From positions 21,334-85,333 of the forward strand of contig NZ_JABBXA010000030.1 of NCBI RefSeq assembly GCF_014161445.1: a stretch of DNA of 64,000 nucleotides. Direction: 5' to 3'. Position 1 is the stretch's first letter. Every line of letters begins with the position of its first letter. The stretch comes from Microbispora sp. H13382 (GTDB taxonomy: Bacteria; Actinomycetota; Actinomycetes; Streptosporangiales; Streptosporangiaceae). Below the pieces are notes generated by a model. It was not told the DNA's origin. It ran no database searches and saw nothing but the letters and a program-made list of their open reading frames with translations. A program made the position numbers and the translations under genes. Of the stretch, positions 1 to 7,988 are shown piece by piece.

Positions 1-713
1 GAGTTGCCCCGGCTCTTGCTCATCTTGCCGCCGTCGGTGCCGAGCAGCAGCGGGGCCTCGGACAGCAGCGCCTCGGGCTCGGGGAACACGGGGCTGCCCG
101 GGGTGCCGTAGCGGTTGTTGAAGCGGCGTGCGACGGTGCGGGCCACCTCCAGGTGGGGCAGCTGGTCCTGCCCGACCGGGACGAGCCCGGCCTTGCAGAA
201 CAGGATGTCGGCCGCCTGGTGAACCGGATAGGTGCACATCAGCCCGCTGACCGCCGACTGGCGCGAGTGCGCGATCTCGTCCTTGACCGTGGGGTTGCGG
301 CCCAGCTCCGCGACCGAGACCAGGCTGAGGAACGGCAGGAGCAACTGGTTGAGCGCGGGTATCGCGCTGTGCGTGAAGATCGTGGCCCGGGCCGGGTCGA
401 TGCCGACGGCCAGATAGTCGAGCACCAGGTCCTCCACGTGCTCGGCGAGCCGGTCGGCGACGTCGCGATCGGTCAGGACCTGGTAGTCCGCGACGAGCAC
501 CATCATGTCCACCCCCAGGTTCTGCAGGCGGACGCGGTTGTGCAGGCTGCCGAAGTAGTGTCCCAGGTGCAGCCTTCCGGTCGGGCGGTCGCCGGTCAGC
601 GCGCGGAACCGGCCGGGCCGCTCCCGGACCGATCTCTCCAGTTCGGCGCTGCGCCGTCGCGCGGCCGGCACATCGAGGTCGTCGGACGTGGTGGTGTCGA
701 GGGTCGTGCTCAT
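1..713 (-). CDS. trpS: Tryptophanyl-tRNA synthetase, N-terminal part (gene runs off the left edge)
   Basis: Class I aminoacyl-tRNA synthetase that charges tRNA-Trp in the cytoplasm. About 237 of the usual 330-350 residues are present. The ATG is at 713 with GGGAGAG a few bases upstream. Residues 41-57 carry the ATP-site motif GDRPTGRLHLGHYFGSL, where HLGH at 49-52 is the HIGH signature, and KMSKS lies at plus-strand bases 13-27, at the window edge. The middle contains TrpRS-like MCTYPVHQAADIL and VGQDQLPHLE stretches. The gene sits behind a Trp-codon leader peptide and terminator, so it is probably induced when charged tRNA-Trp is short. Some actinomycetes carry such an attenuated auxiliary, indolmycin-resistant TrpRS beside a constitutive one; whether this copy is auxiliary cannot be decided here. 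Confidence 0.95.
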   Translation of the reverse strand, partial: MSTTLDTTTSDDLDVPAARRRSAELERSVRERPGRFRALTGDRPTGRLHLGHYFGSLHNRVRLQNLGVDMMVLVADYQVLTDRDVADRLAEHVEDLVLDYLAVGIDPARATIFTHSAIPALNQLLLPFLSLVSVAELGRNPTVKDEIAHSRQSAVSGLMCTYPVHQAADILFCKAGLVPVGQDQLPHLEVARTVARRFNNRYGTPGSPVFPEPEALLSEAPLLLGTDGGKMSKSRGN

Positions 714-775
714 GTGGTCTCTCCCTTGGCGGCTGGTTCGCCGTTCCGACGGCGACCCCTCGTCCAGGGAGCACG

Positions 776-802
776 AAAAAGGGCCGTCCATCCGAACGGC
801 CC
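776..802 (-). terminator. Intrinsic terminator of the trpS attenuator
   Basis: On the minus strand GGGCCGT and ACGGCCC form a 7-bp GC stem around an 8-base loop, followed directly by TTTTT (plus-strand A run 776-780). It lies between the Trp leader peptide and trpS, so it would stop transcription before trpS when Trp codons are read quickly. The 5' arm overlaps GGCCGT, which can instead pair with GCGGCC just after the leader stop codon, giving a mutually exclusive antiterminator. Confidence 0.85.
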
Positions 803-829
803 GGTCGTACGCGTGTGAGATGGCCGCTC

Positions 830-862
830 CTATTCGGAGCGCCACCAGCCCAGACACGACAT
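830..862 (-). CDS. trpS leader peptide MSCLGWWRSE
   Basis: A 10-codon reading frame (ATG at 862, TAG at 830) with two adjacent TGG codons at positions 6-7. Its last codons and stop form the 5' arm of a hairpin (CGCTCC/GGAGCG, plus 825-841), as expected for a pause structure, and the 3' side of that hairpin can pair with the terminator arm. A -10-like TACACT (plus 878-883) would start transcription about 9 bases before the ATG. There is no clear Shine-Dalgarno sequence. The layout is that of ribosome-mediated attenuation, in which stalling at Trp codons frees the antiterminator. Confidence 0.8.
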   Translation of the reverse strand: MSCLGWWRSE

Positions 863-928
863 ACGAATCACGCGGCCAGTGTAACGGGGAACGGCGGACC
901 ACGCCCTCGGCGCCGCGGTGAGCGGATC

Positions 929-2185
929 TCAGCGCGCGGGAGCGTGACGGCCCATGCGCGCGCCTGGGCGGAGCGCCGCCAGCCGGCGCCGACCGAACGT
1001 GCCGGCCGCGGCGCCGGCGCCGGTCGCGGCGAGCGCGATCAGGAAGGGCGCTGCCGGGCCGTACCGGTCGGCGAGGGAGCCCGACAGCAGCGCGCCGATC
1101 GCGTAGCCGATGACGACGGAGGAGGTGAGCAGGGTCATGACCCAGGAGATCCGCTCCACCGGCACCGCCATTTCGGCCAGTGTGTACGCGGTGACGAGGA
1201 TCGGCGCGATGGTGACGCCGGGAAGCGCGATCAACGGGGCCAGCACCCACAGACCACCGGCGTTCAACCCGCCCGTGATCGCGAGGGGCAGGCTGAGAAC
1301 GCCCAGGAGGACGAAGCCGCCCTGGAGCCGGCGGACGAGCGGGAGGGACGCGGGCAGCATCGGGACGAGCACCCCGGCGAGGGCGCTGCTCAGCCCGAGG
1401 ATCGCGTAGATCAGCCCGGCCGCACCGCCGGCGCCGGCGTCCTCCGCCCGCCAGGTGACCCCGGCCTGTATCGAGCCGAAGTAGCAGCCGAGCCCGGTCA
1501 GCCCGGCGGCGAGGATGAGCACGGGTGCCAGCGGCGCCCGGGCTCCGGTAACCCGTTCCCGTTCCCCGACGACCAGGGTGGCCGTGGCGTGCAGGGCGAA
1601 CGCCACGCACGTCGTGACGGTGAGCCCGGCCGCCACGAGCACCGCCGTCCGGGGCGAAGCCGCCGTCGCGATCACGCCTACCAGCGCCGGGCCGAGGACG
1701 AACGCGAGCTCGTCGCCCGTTCCCTCGAAGCTCATCGCCGTGGGGAGGCGGTCCACCGGCAGCCGGCCGCGATGAGCCAGCGCCGTCCAGCGAGCCCGGG
1801 ACAGCGGGCCCACCTGCGGCACCGAGAAGCCCGCGACCGCCGAGGACGCCAGCGACGCCCACGTGGGGGCATCCGCCCCCACGCACAGCACCAGCAGGAC
1901 GAGGGCCGCCGTGTGCGCCACGGCCGTGGCCAGGCCGGCGGGCCGGTGCCCGTACCGGTCCGCGGTCCGCCCCACGAGGGGACCGCCCGCCGCCTGCCCC
2001 ACCGCGAAGGCCGCGGCCGTGGCGCCGCCCAGCGTGAGCGACTGCGTCGCCCCGCTGACCAGCAGCAGCGCGCCGAGCTGTCCCATGGTCGCGGGGACGC
2101 GGCCGACCAGCGTCACCACCAGGAACCAGGAACCGGTGGCGGCGGGCAGAGAGGTGTAGGCGCGCAGGGCGTTCCAGCGGCTCAC
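929..2185 (-). CDS. MFS transporter of the catabolic island
   Basis: A 418-residue hydrophobic protein with about twelve predicted membrane segments and an MFS-type loop GRTADRYGHRPAG after the second segment; a similar SLADRYG motif recurs in the C-terminal half. The GTG start at 2185 overlaps the stop of the DUF2237 gene (GTGA), which argues for translational coupling and for rejecting upstream in-frame starts. It is the last gene of the leftward set, so it could export a product or import a substrate of the pathway. Nothing in the sequence gives the substrate. The next gene downstream, trpS, has its own leader. Confidence 0.8.
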   Translation of the reverse strand: MSRWNALRAYTSLPAATGSWFLVVTLVGRVPATMGQLGALLLVSGATQSLTLGGATAAAFAVGQAAGGPLVGRTADRYGHRPAGLATAVAHTAALVLLVLCVGADAPTWASLASSAVAGFSVPQVGPLSRARWTALAHRGRLPVDRLPTAMSFEGTGDELAFVLGPALVGVIATAASPRTAVLVAAGLTVTTCVAFALHATATLVVGERERVTGARAPLAPVLILAAGLTGLGCYFGSIQAGVTWRAEDAGAGGAAGLIYAILGLSSALAGVLVPMLPASLPLVRRLQGGFVLLGVLSLPLAITGGLNAGGLWVLAPLIALPGVTIAPILVTAYTLAEMAVPVERISWVMTLLTSSVVIGYAIGALLSGSLADRYGPAAPFLIALAATGAGAAAGTFGRRRLAALRPGARMGRHAPAR

Positions 2186-2586
2186 CGTTCGACGCCCCGG
2201 CCGTCCGGGCCGGGGCGCGGGTCCACCCCGTACTCCATCAGCGCCTCGCGGGGGACCACCTCCAAAGCCCGGATGTTGGTCGCCGCGAGGTTCACCGGGC
2301 AGGCGCAGCCGGCCAGGTACGCCTCGTACCACTTGGAGGCGATGACGCACCAGTGGTCGCCCGGCTTCAGCCCGGGGAAGGCGAGGTCCGGCCGCGGCGT
2401 CGCGATGTCGTTGCCGACCGTCGACTGGAAGGCGATGAAGCGCTCGTCGACGATCGCGCAGACGGTGTGCCCCTTGGGGTTGTCGGGCCCGGTGAAGCAG
2501 TAGCCGTCGCGCTTGTACCCGGTGATCGGGTCGAAGCCGCAGGGGTCCAGCGGCTCGCCGAAGACGTTCAGTGCCTGCTCGGTCAT
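2182..2586 (-). CDS. DUF2237 family protein
   Basis: A 134-residue soluble protein matching the DUF2237 pattern almost end to end: LNVFGEPLDPCGFDPITGY near the N terminus, then GYCFTGPDNPKGHTVCAIV, NDIATPRPDLAFPGLKPGD and WCVIASKWYEAYLAGCACP. Four conserved-looking cysteines and the TGP/HTVCA motif suggest a small-molecule or metal site, but the family has no established function. Two ATGs (2589, 2586) are possible; 2586 has the better spacing from GAGGAG. The amidase stop codon overlaps this start, and its own stop overlaps the MFS start, so it belongs to the same operon. A role in the pathway is inference from context. Confidence 0.75.
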   Translation of the reverse strand: MTEQALNVFGEPLDPCGFDPITGYKRDGYCFTGPDNPKGHTVCAIVDERFIAFQSTVGNDIATPRPDLAFPGLKPGDHWCVIASKWYEAYLAGCACPVNLAATNIRALEVVPREALMEYGVDPRPGPDGRGVER

Positions 2587-4160
2587 CATCGGCTCCTCGC
2601 GGTGGTGAGGCCGTCGCCCGTGGTCTCGTGATGGTCGTGCCGCATCGGGGGCGGAGGGCAGCGGAAGACGTGCTCTTCGAACTCGGCGGCGACGCGGACC
2701 AGGCGCGCGTCCGCGCCGGGCCGTCCGACGAGGAGCATGCCGACCGGCAGGCCGTCCACGAACCCGCACGGGACGCTGAGCGCCGGGTGCCCGGTGAGGT
2801 TGAACACGCAGTTGTTGTCGTGCATCTCGAAGGGAAGTTCGGTGTCGATCACGGCCGCGCGCGGGTCGGCCGGGAGGAGGTGCGGCGGCATCGGGACGCT
2901 CGGCAGGACGAGGAGATCGACCTCGCGCAGCGCGTCGTCGATCTGCTCGCGCAGTCGCCGCCGCAGGCGCTGCGCGTACGCCATGACCTTGCCGTGGGTG
3001 GCGTCCCGGAGCAGCGTGGCTCCGACGAGGGCCAGAACCCCGCCGACCGGGATGTCCTCGGGACGCCGCACCAGGGCCTCGCCGAACGCCTCCCCGAAGT
3101 TCGGGTGGTAGGGCCCGTCGTGGTTGTTGCCCTGGAGACGGGACTCGAAGACCGTGGTGAGGCCGCCCTCGATGGAGATGGGCAGGTGGATGTCCCTTCC
3201 GTGCCGGTGCAGCGGCACCGACACCTCGGACACGGTCAACCCGAGCCGTTCCAGCGCCCGGCCGGACTCCCGCACCAGGCCGTCGAGCCGGGGATCGGAT
3301 CGGCCGGGCCAGCCGAACCCCTCGATGAGCAGCCCGGCACGCAGCCCGGCGATCTCCCGGGTGTAGCCCCCGGCGTACGGCTCGCCGTCTCCGTCCGGGT
3401 ACGGCGTGGCGGTCGCCTCCAGGAAGGGGATCAGGTCGGCGGCGGTCCGGGTGAGCACGCCGATGTGGTCCAGCGTGCGCTCGGTCGGCATGGCGCCGTC
3501 GTACTCGATGACCCCGTACGTGGGTTTGAGGCCGAACACGCCGGACCAGGCGGCGGGGTTGCGGACCGAGCCGCCGTGATCGGTGCCGATGCCGTAGTCG
3601 GCCTGTCCGGTCGCCACCAGGACGGCGGCGCCGCTGGAGGAACCGCCGGCGGAGCGGCGCGGGTCCCAGGGGTTCCCGACGGGTCCGTGGGCGCTGGTGA
3701 AGCTCGACCCGGAGTAGCACAGGTCCTCGCAGACGGACGTGCCGAGGATCACCGCTCCGGCCTCCCGCGCCCTGCCCACCACCACCGAGTCGGACGCGGG
3801 GACGAAACCGGCCATGAGACGGCTGCCCAGTGTCATCGGCACCCCGCGCACCGCGATCGACTCCTTGACGGTCACCGTCCGCCCGGCGAGCGGCCCGCTC
3901 CCCGGCGGCCCGGGCTCGTCGACGGTGTAGAGCCAGGCGCCGTACGGGTTGCCGGGGCCGCGGGGGATCCGGGTGACGGGGACGGGCAGCGGTTCGGGGG
4001 CCTGCCCATCGGTAGCCAGATCGCGGACCCGCCGGTAGACGTCGCGCATGCGGTCGACGGCGGGGCCGAGCCGGACCACCAGGCCGGGGTCCAGTCCCCA
4101 TCTGCCGGCGACGGCGGCGAGGTCGGCGGGGCTGAAGGCGGGGATGTTCGTACCGCTCAC
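2586..4160 (-). CDS. Amidase signature family amidase
   Basis: A 524-residue amidase-signature hydrolase, expected to split a carboxamide into acid and ammonia in the cytoplasm. The Ser-cisSer-Lys triad is visible: Lys99 in TVKESIAV, the GGSSSG loop at 172-177, and nucleophile Ser198 in GTDHGGSVRNPAA; the spacing is normal. The GTG start at 4160 overlaps the stop of the DUF1116 gene (GTGA). Beside a cyclic-imide-hydrolase-like enzyme its natural job would be a half-amidase, turning the opened half-amide into a dicarboxylate, but amidase signature enzymes vary widely in substrate, so specificity is inferred from neighbours only. Confidence 0.88.
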   Translation of the reverse strand: MSGTNIPAFSPADLAAVAGRWGLDPGLVVRLGPAVDRMRDVYRRVRDLATDGQAPEPLPVPVTRIPRGPGNPYGAWLYTVDEPGPPGSGPLAGRTVTVKESIAVRGVPMTLGSRLMAGFVPASDSVVVGRAREAGAVILGTSVCEDLCYSGSSFTSAHGPVGNPWDPRRSAGGSSSGAAVLVATGQADYGIGTDHGGSVRNPAAWSGVFGLKPTYGVIEYDGAMPTERTLDHIGVLTRTAADLIPFLEATATPYPDGDGEPYAGGYTREIAGLRAGLLIEGFGWPGRSDPRLDGLVRESGRALERLGLTVSEVSVPLHRHGRDIHLPISIEGGLTTVFESRLQGNNHDGPYHPNFGEAFGEALVRRPEDIPVGGVLALVGATLLRDATHGKVMAYAQRLRRRLREQIDDALREVDLLVLPSVPMPPHLLPADPRAAVIDTELPFEMHDNNCVFNLTGHPALSVPCGFVDGLPVGMLLVGRPGADARLVRVAAEFEEHVFRCPPPPMRHDHHETTGDGLTTARSR

Positions 4161-5443
4161 GCGCGCGTCCCCAGTTCCTCCGTCGCGCCGGACGGCGCGG
4201 AGCCGGCCTCCTCCAGCGCCCGGCTCGCCGCCGCGAAGGGCTCCACCGGAATGGGAGTGATCCCGGCTCCGACCCGGCCGCGTCCGGGCTCCCGGTGTGC
4301 GAGGCCGTTGTTGATGACGGGCTCGACGCCGGTCGCGCGCACCTTGTGCACGTCGATGCCGAGCGGCGTGCCCCGGAAGTCCTCGCCCGGGATGAGGAAA
4401 CGCCGGCTCGTGCCGGCGCAGACGGTCCGCATGCGCCGGGTGATCTCCACGGCCCGGGCCATGTCCCCGCCGACGAAGGACATGATCGCGGGTGCCGCGG
4501 TCATCGCGAACGCGCCGAAGCCGGCCGTCTCGGCGACCATGGAGTCGCCCATGGTCGGATTCACGTCGTCGATGGTCGCCCCGTCCAGCAGGACCGGGTC
4601 GCCGATCGGCGCGGGCACGGTGAACCAGCGGTCGCCGAGCCCGCTGACGCGGATGCCGAACTCCCGTCCGTTGCTCGCCATGGCCGTCACGATCGGGCTG
4701 CCGGGAATCCCGTGAGCGGCGACCGTCACCGCCTTGGCCGCCGAGATCGCGAAGGGCAGCGCGAAATGCCCGTTGCCCGCGATGAACGCGACGACGTCGG
4801 CGGCGTCCGCACGGTCGAGGGGAGCGCGCAGCAGGCCGGGGGCGAGCGCCGCGAGCAGGGACGCGCTGGTCGCGACCAGCCGGTTGTGGCAGTCGTCGCC
4901 CCGCCGCAGCCCTTCGGCCACCAGGGCGAGCAGGTCGAGGGGATCGCAGCGCCGCACGGCCTCGTCGAGGGCGGGGGCGAGCACGTCGCCGAGCCACCGC
5001 AGCCGCGAGAGCGTCGCCTCGTCGTACGACCCGTAGCGCATCGCGCCGCCGATCCCCTCGTTCAGGGGGGAGAACGTCGTGATGCCGCCCGTGGCCTCGG
5101 CGACCACTACGGGCGTGCTCGGCGTGACGATCCCGGCCATCGCCCCGACGGCGTTCGCGTCGTGACAGGGGCTGATGGTCACCTCGCCGCTGTCGATGAT
5201 CGCCTCGGCCTCGGCGGCGGTCGCGGCCTCCTTCTCCAGCAGCAGGCCCGCGATGATCGCGCCGCGCATGGGCCCGGTGATGTCGGCCAGGTCGATCGGG
5301 GGTCCGGCGTGCAGGAAACGCCGCGGCCCGACCTGGCCGGTGGCGTCCCGCGCCTTGCAGACGTGGCGCAGACGGACCTCGGTGCCGTTCAGGGCGTCGA
5401 GGGTCGCCCGCATGGCATCGGAGGACATGGTGGCATCGGACAT
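4157..5443 (-). CDS. DUF1116 family protein (AllG/YlbE-like)
   Basis: A 428-residue protein with DUF1116 character: HAGPPIDLADITGPMRGAI, SPCHDANAVGAMAG, IAGNGHFALPFAISAAKAV and VRATGVEPVINNGLAHRE. In Escherichia coli the family member AllG (YlbE) works with FdrA and AllH as oxamate carbamoyltransferase in allantoin breakdown. No FdrA or AllH partner is visible here, so the same reaction should not be assumed. It is the first gene of the leftward DUF1116-amidase-DUF2237-MFS set, with CAGGAG seven bases before the ATG. The first residues hold a small duplication (MSDATMSSDAM), so the exact start is slightly uncertain. A carbamoyl- or amide-handling role is plausible. Confidence 0.78.
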   Translation of the reverse strand: MSDATMSSDAMRATLDALNGTEVRLRHVCKARDATGQVGPRRFLHAGPPIDLADITGPMRGAIIAGLLLEKEAATAAEAEAIIDSGEVTISPCHDANAVGAMAGIVTPSTPVVVAEATGGITTFSPLNEGIGGAMRYGSYDEATLSRLRWLGDVLAPALDEAVRRCDPLDLLALVAEGLRRGDDCHNRLVATSASLLAALAPGLLRAPLDRADAADVVAFIAGNGHFALPFAISAAKAVTVAAHGIPGSPIVTAMASNGREFGIRVSGLGDRWFTVPAPIGDPVLLDGATIDDVNPTMGDSMVAETAGFGAFAMTAAPAIMSFVGGDMARAVEITRRMRTVCAGTSRRFLIPGEDFRGTPLGIDVHKVRATGVEPVINNGLAHREPGRGRVGAGITPIPVEPFAAASRALEEAGSAPSGATEELGTRA

Positions 5444-5535
5444 GGTGGTACTCCTGAGCGGGTGAGGAAGGCGCGGCGGCGACGTGGCCGCCGGGCGCGG
5501 TAGTAGGGAGCGACCCGGATGGGGGCACGCTGGCG

Positions 5536-5553
5536 CCGGGCGGTTCCGCCCGG
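5536..5553 (-). terminator. Hairpin after the GntR gene
   Basis: Perfect inverted repeat CCGGGCGG-TT-CCGCCCGG, 10 bases past the GntR stop codon and about 95 bases before the DUF1116 start. There is no T run, as is common in actinomycetes. It could end the decarboxylase-imidase-GntR transcript or only attenuate it before the DUF1116-amidase genes. Confidence 0.45.
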
Positions 5554-5563
5554 GCCGCGGTCG

Positions 5564-6259
5564 TTATGCCGAAGGCGTCTGGCGCTGCCGTTCGGCCAGG
5601 AGCTTCCGCACGATCTCCCGGTTCAGCCGGGCGTGCTCGCGGGCGCGTTCAGCGGCGAGATCGGCCGAGCCCGAGGCGATCGCCTCGAACCACGCCGAGT
5701 GCTCCTCGAACAGGTCGGACGGGTCCCCCGTCTGCCGCAGAAGCCAGTGCAGACGCCCCTGCAGGGGCTCCAGCATGGCCTGCAGCAGGGTGTTGTGGGA
5801 CAGCTTGAGTATCTCGTCGTGGAAGGCCTCGTTGGCCTTGCCGAGGGCGATGCGGTCCCCGGCGTCGAGCGCCTTGCGCGCACGGGCCAGGATGTTCCGC
5901 ACGTGGCGCAGCTCGGCCTTGGTGGCCCGCGTCGCGGCCTGCTGGCTGGCCAGGACCTCCAGCGCCTCGCGTACGTCGAACAGCTCCTCGACGTCCTGAG
6001 CCGACAGCTCCACGACGACCGCGCCCCGCCGGGGGACCGTCTTGACGAAGCCCTCGCTTTCCAGCGCCCGGATCGCCTCGCGCACCGGCAGCCGGGAGAC
6101 CCCGAGCTGGGCCGCGATCTCGGTCTCGACCAGTCGCGTGCCGGCCGGATACACGTCGTCGATGATGCGCTGGCGCAGCTCGTCGCGTACGCGGTCCCTG
6201 AGCGGCTTGTAGTCGGCGTCGATGTCGAACGAACCCGGCGCGTCCGCCTGCCTGCTCAC
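5564..6259 (-). CDS. GntR/FadR-type (FCD) transcriptional regulator
   Basis: A 231-residue regulator with an N-terminal winged helix (about residues 15-80: RDELRQRIIDDVYPAGTRL, then SRLPVREAIRALESEGFV) and a C-terminal all-helical FCD ligand domain with LFDVREALE and the His-rich HARLNREIV end. FCD domains usually bind a metal-coordinated carboxylate, so the inducer may be a pathway acid. The GTG start at 6259 overlaps the stop of the imidase-like gene. The likely operator is the CTGTATACAG palindrome at 7993-8002, whose GTATAC core is typical of FCD regulators. The likely role is substrate-responsive repressor of both divergent gene sets. Confidence 0.88.
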   Translation of the reverse strand: MSRQADAPGSFDIDADYKPLRDRVRDELRQRIIDDVYPAGTRLVETEIAAQLGVSRLPVREAIRALESEGFVKTVPRRGAVVVELSAQDVEELFDVREALEVLASQQAATRATKAELRHVRNILARARKALDAGDRIALGKANEAFHDEILKLSHNTLLQAMLEPLQGRLHWLLRQTGDPSDLFEEHSAWFEAIASGSADLAAERAREHARLNREIVRKLLAERQRQTPSA

Positions 6260-7203
6260 AGGGCCGTCTCCCCGGTCTTCCGCCTCGGTCCAGGACCGGC
6301 GCCGACCGGTGCGGGCCGCTCTGCGCCGTCGAAAGGATAGCGCCGCCGGAAGTCGTCGGCCGCCGCGTCGAAGGTGGTGAACTCGACCCCGGGCAGGTCG
6401 AGCCAGCTCTCGAAGAGCCGTTCCAGCATCAGCAGCACCTGCGGCCGTCCGGACACGTCGGGATGCAGCGTCATGGGGAACACCGCGTAGTCGAGCTCGC
6501 GGTAGACCCACTCGAACTGGTCACGCCACAGCCGTTCCACGTCGTGCGGGCTGACGAAGCCGTGGCTGTTCGGCGCGTTCTTCACGAACATCATCGGCGG
6601 GAGGTCGTCGACGTACCAGTTGCCGCAGAACTCGACGAGGTCCACCTCGTCGCCGTGCGTGAGGGGCGTCATCCAGTCCTCGGCGCGGCCGCTGTAATCG
6701 ATCTTCGTCCACTCGTCGCCGACGCGGGCGTAGAAGGGGTGGAAGTCGTTGTAGTTCTGCGAGTGGTCGTAGGAGAAGCCGAACTCCTTGAGCAGGGCGG
6801 CGGTGTTGCGGCTCATCTCCCACCAGGGTGCGACGTAGCCGCGCGGCGGCCGTCCCCACAGGTCCCGGACCAGCTCGACGCAGCGGCCGAGCACGTCCCG
6901 TTCCTGTTCGAGCGACATCTCGATGGGGTTCTCGTGGGAGTAGCCGTGCGCGCCGATCTCGTGTCCCCTGTCGGCGACGGCCGCCATCTGCGCCGGGAAG
7001 GTCTCGATGGAGTGTCCCGGGATGAACCAGGTGGTCCGCAGGCCGTACCGCTCGAAGAGCTGGAGCAGCCGCGGGGTGCCCACCTCGCCGGCGAAGACCC
7101 CGCGCTGGATGTCGTTCGGCGAGTCCTCGCCGCCGTACGAGCCGAGCCAGCCGGCGACCGCGTCGACGTCCACTCCGACAAGGATCTTGATGTTCTTGGC
7201 CAT
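6256..7203 (-). CDS. Polysaccharide-deacetylase-fold hydrolase, cyclic imide hydrolase/PuuE-like
   Basis: A 315-residue NodB-fold enzyme. The metal site is visible: Asp12 and Asp14 in GVDVDAVAG, His64 in FIPGHSIETFP, and His86/His90 in EIGAHGYSHENP; the PRGYVAPWWEMS stretch follows at about 120-131. The patterns RGVFAGEVGTPRLL and TWFIPGHSIETFP are those I associate with bacterial imidases and PuuE-like allantoinases, which open cyclic amide or imide rings, rather than with peptidoglycan deacetylases; there is no signal peptide. The ATG at 7203 has GAGGA five to seven bases upstream. It lies between the decarboxylase-like and GntR genes, overlapping the latter. Predicted role: hydrolytic ring opening of a cyclic imide-like intermediate. 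Substrate unproven. Confidence 0.75.
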   Translation of the reverse strand: MAKNIKILVGVDVDAVAGWLGSYGGEDSPNDIQRGVFAGEVGTPRLLQLFERYGLRTTWFIPGHSIETFPAQMAAVADRGHEIGAHGYSHENPIEMSLEQERDVLGRCVELVRDLWGRPPRGYVAPWWEMSRNTAALLKEFGFSYDHSQNYNDFHPFYARVGDEWTKIDYSGRAEDWMTPLTHGDEVDLVEFCGNWYVDDLPPMMFVKNAPNSHGFVSPHDVERLWRDQFEWVYRELDYAVFPMTLHPDVSGRPQVLLMLERLFESWLDLPGVEFTTFDAAADDFRRRYPFDGAERPAPVGAGPGPRRKTGETAL

Positions 7204-7211
7204 GGTGTTCC

Positions 7212-7958
7212 TCATCTCTGCGTCTGGACTGCGGGCGGGTGGGCCGGCAGCCGCCCGTACCCGGTGATCGGCGTCGTGTCCCCGGCCAGGGCGAGGGCCT
7301 GCCACAGCGTCGCGGCGACGCTGTCGACCACCAGGACGCCGCTCCGGCTCTCCCAGCGGGCGGCCAGGTGCGCGGCGCGCAGGTTGGTGCACACCACGGC
7401 GACCGCGTCACAGCCCGCCGCGGCGAGCGTGTCGAAGGCCTCGTCCAGCTCGGCGTCGCCGAGCAGCGCGAAGTCGTAGTTGGTGGTGCGGCCGAAGTGG
7501 CGGGCCGCGTGCACGGGAAAGCCGTGGTCCGCGTAGTGCCCGGCGATGGCGTCGCCGACGTCCCGCGTGTACGGCGTGAGCAGGCCCGTGCGCCTGGCCC
7601 TGAAGGCACGCAGGGCCGCGAGGACGGCCAGCGTCGAGGTCGTGGCGGGAGCGCCGGCGGCCCGCGCCATCGCGTCGCACAGGAGCTCGTCCCGGCCCGG
7701 GCCGAGCCAAGAACCCGAGGTGCCGTTCCAGGCGACGACGTCGACGCGGGCGTCGCCGAGGAGACGGGACGCGTCGACGAAGGAGTCCTGGGCGAACTGG
7801 CGGGTGTCGGCGGGATCGAGGCTGATGCTCGTGACCCGCAATCGGGTGAAGTGGACCGACACGTCGTGCCGGGCGGCCAGCAGTTCGCCGGTCACGGGTT
7901 CCACGACGGTGTTGGACGACGGGGTGATCATGCCTATGCGCCGGGCGGTCGGCCGCAC
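7212..7958 (-). CDS. Maleate isomerase/arylmalonate decarboxylase family protein with Gly-Cys active site
   Basis: A 248-residue protein of the Asp/Glu racemase superfamily, starting MRPTARRIGMITPSSNTVVE as maleate isomerases do. Maleate isomerases and racemases use two cysteines. Here the first is replaced by Gly79 (AWNGTSGS), while the second remains as Cys190 (VVCTNLRA). That Gly/Cys arrangement is the one known from arylmalonate decarboxylase (Gly74/Cys188), so decarboxylation of a malonate-type acid is more likely than cis-trans isomerisation. The GTG start is at 7958 with GGAGG upstream. First gene of the leftward set, just beside the GntR operator. Confidence 0.78.
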   Translation of the reverse strand: MRPTARRIGMITPSSNTVVEPVTGELLAARHDVSVHFTRLRVTSISLDPADTRQFAQDSFVDASRLLGDARVDVVAWNGTSGSWLGPGRDELLCDAMARAAGAPATTSTLAVLAALRAFRARRTGLLTPYTRDVGDAIAGHYADHGFPVHAARHFGRTTNYDFALLGDAELDEAFDTLAAAGCDAVAVVCTNLRAAHLAARWESRSGVLVVDSVAATLWQALALAGDTTPITGYGRLPAHPPAVQTQR

Positions 7959-7988
7959 GATGCCTCCGCTCAGAGGGAGCTAATCAGG

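Noticed and set aside
815..2503. Long plus-strand open frame of over 500 codons
   Set aside because: It is antisense to the MFS and DUF2237 genes, with an Arg/Gly/Asp-rich composition typical of open frames opposite GC-rich genes.
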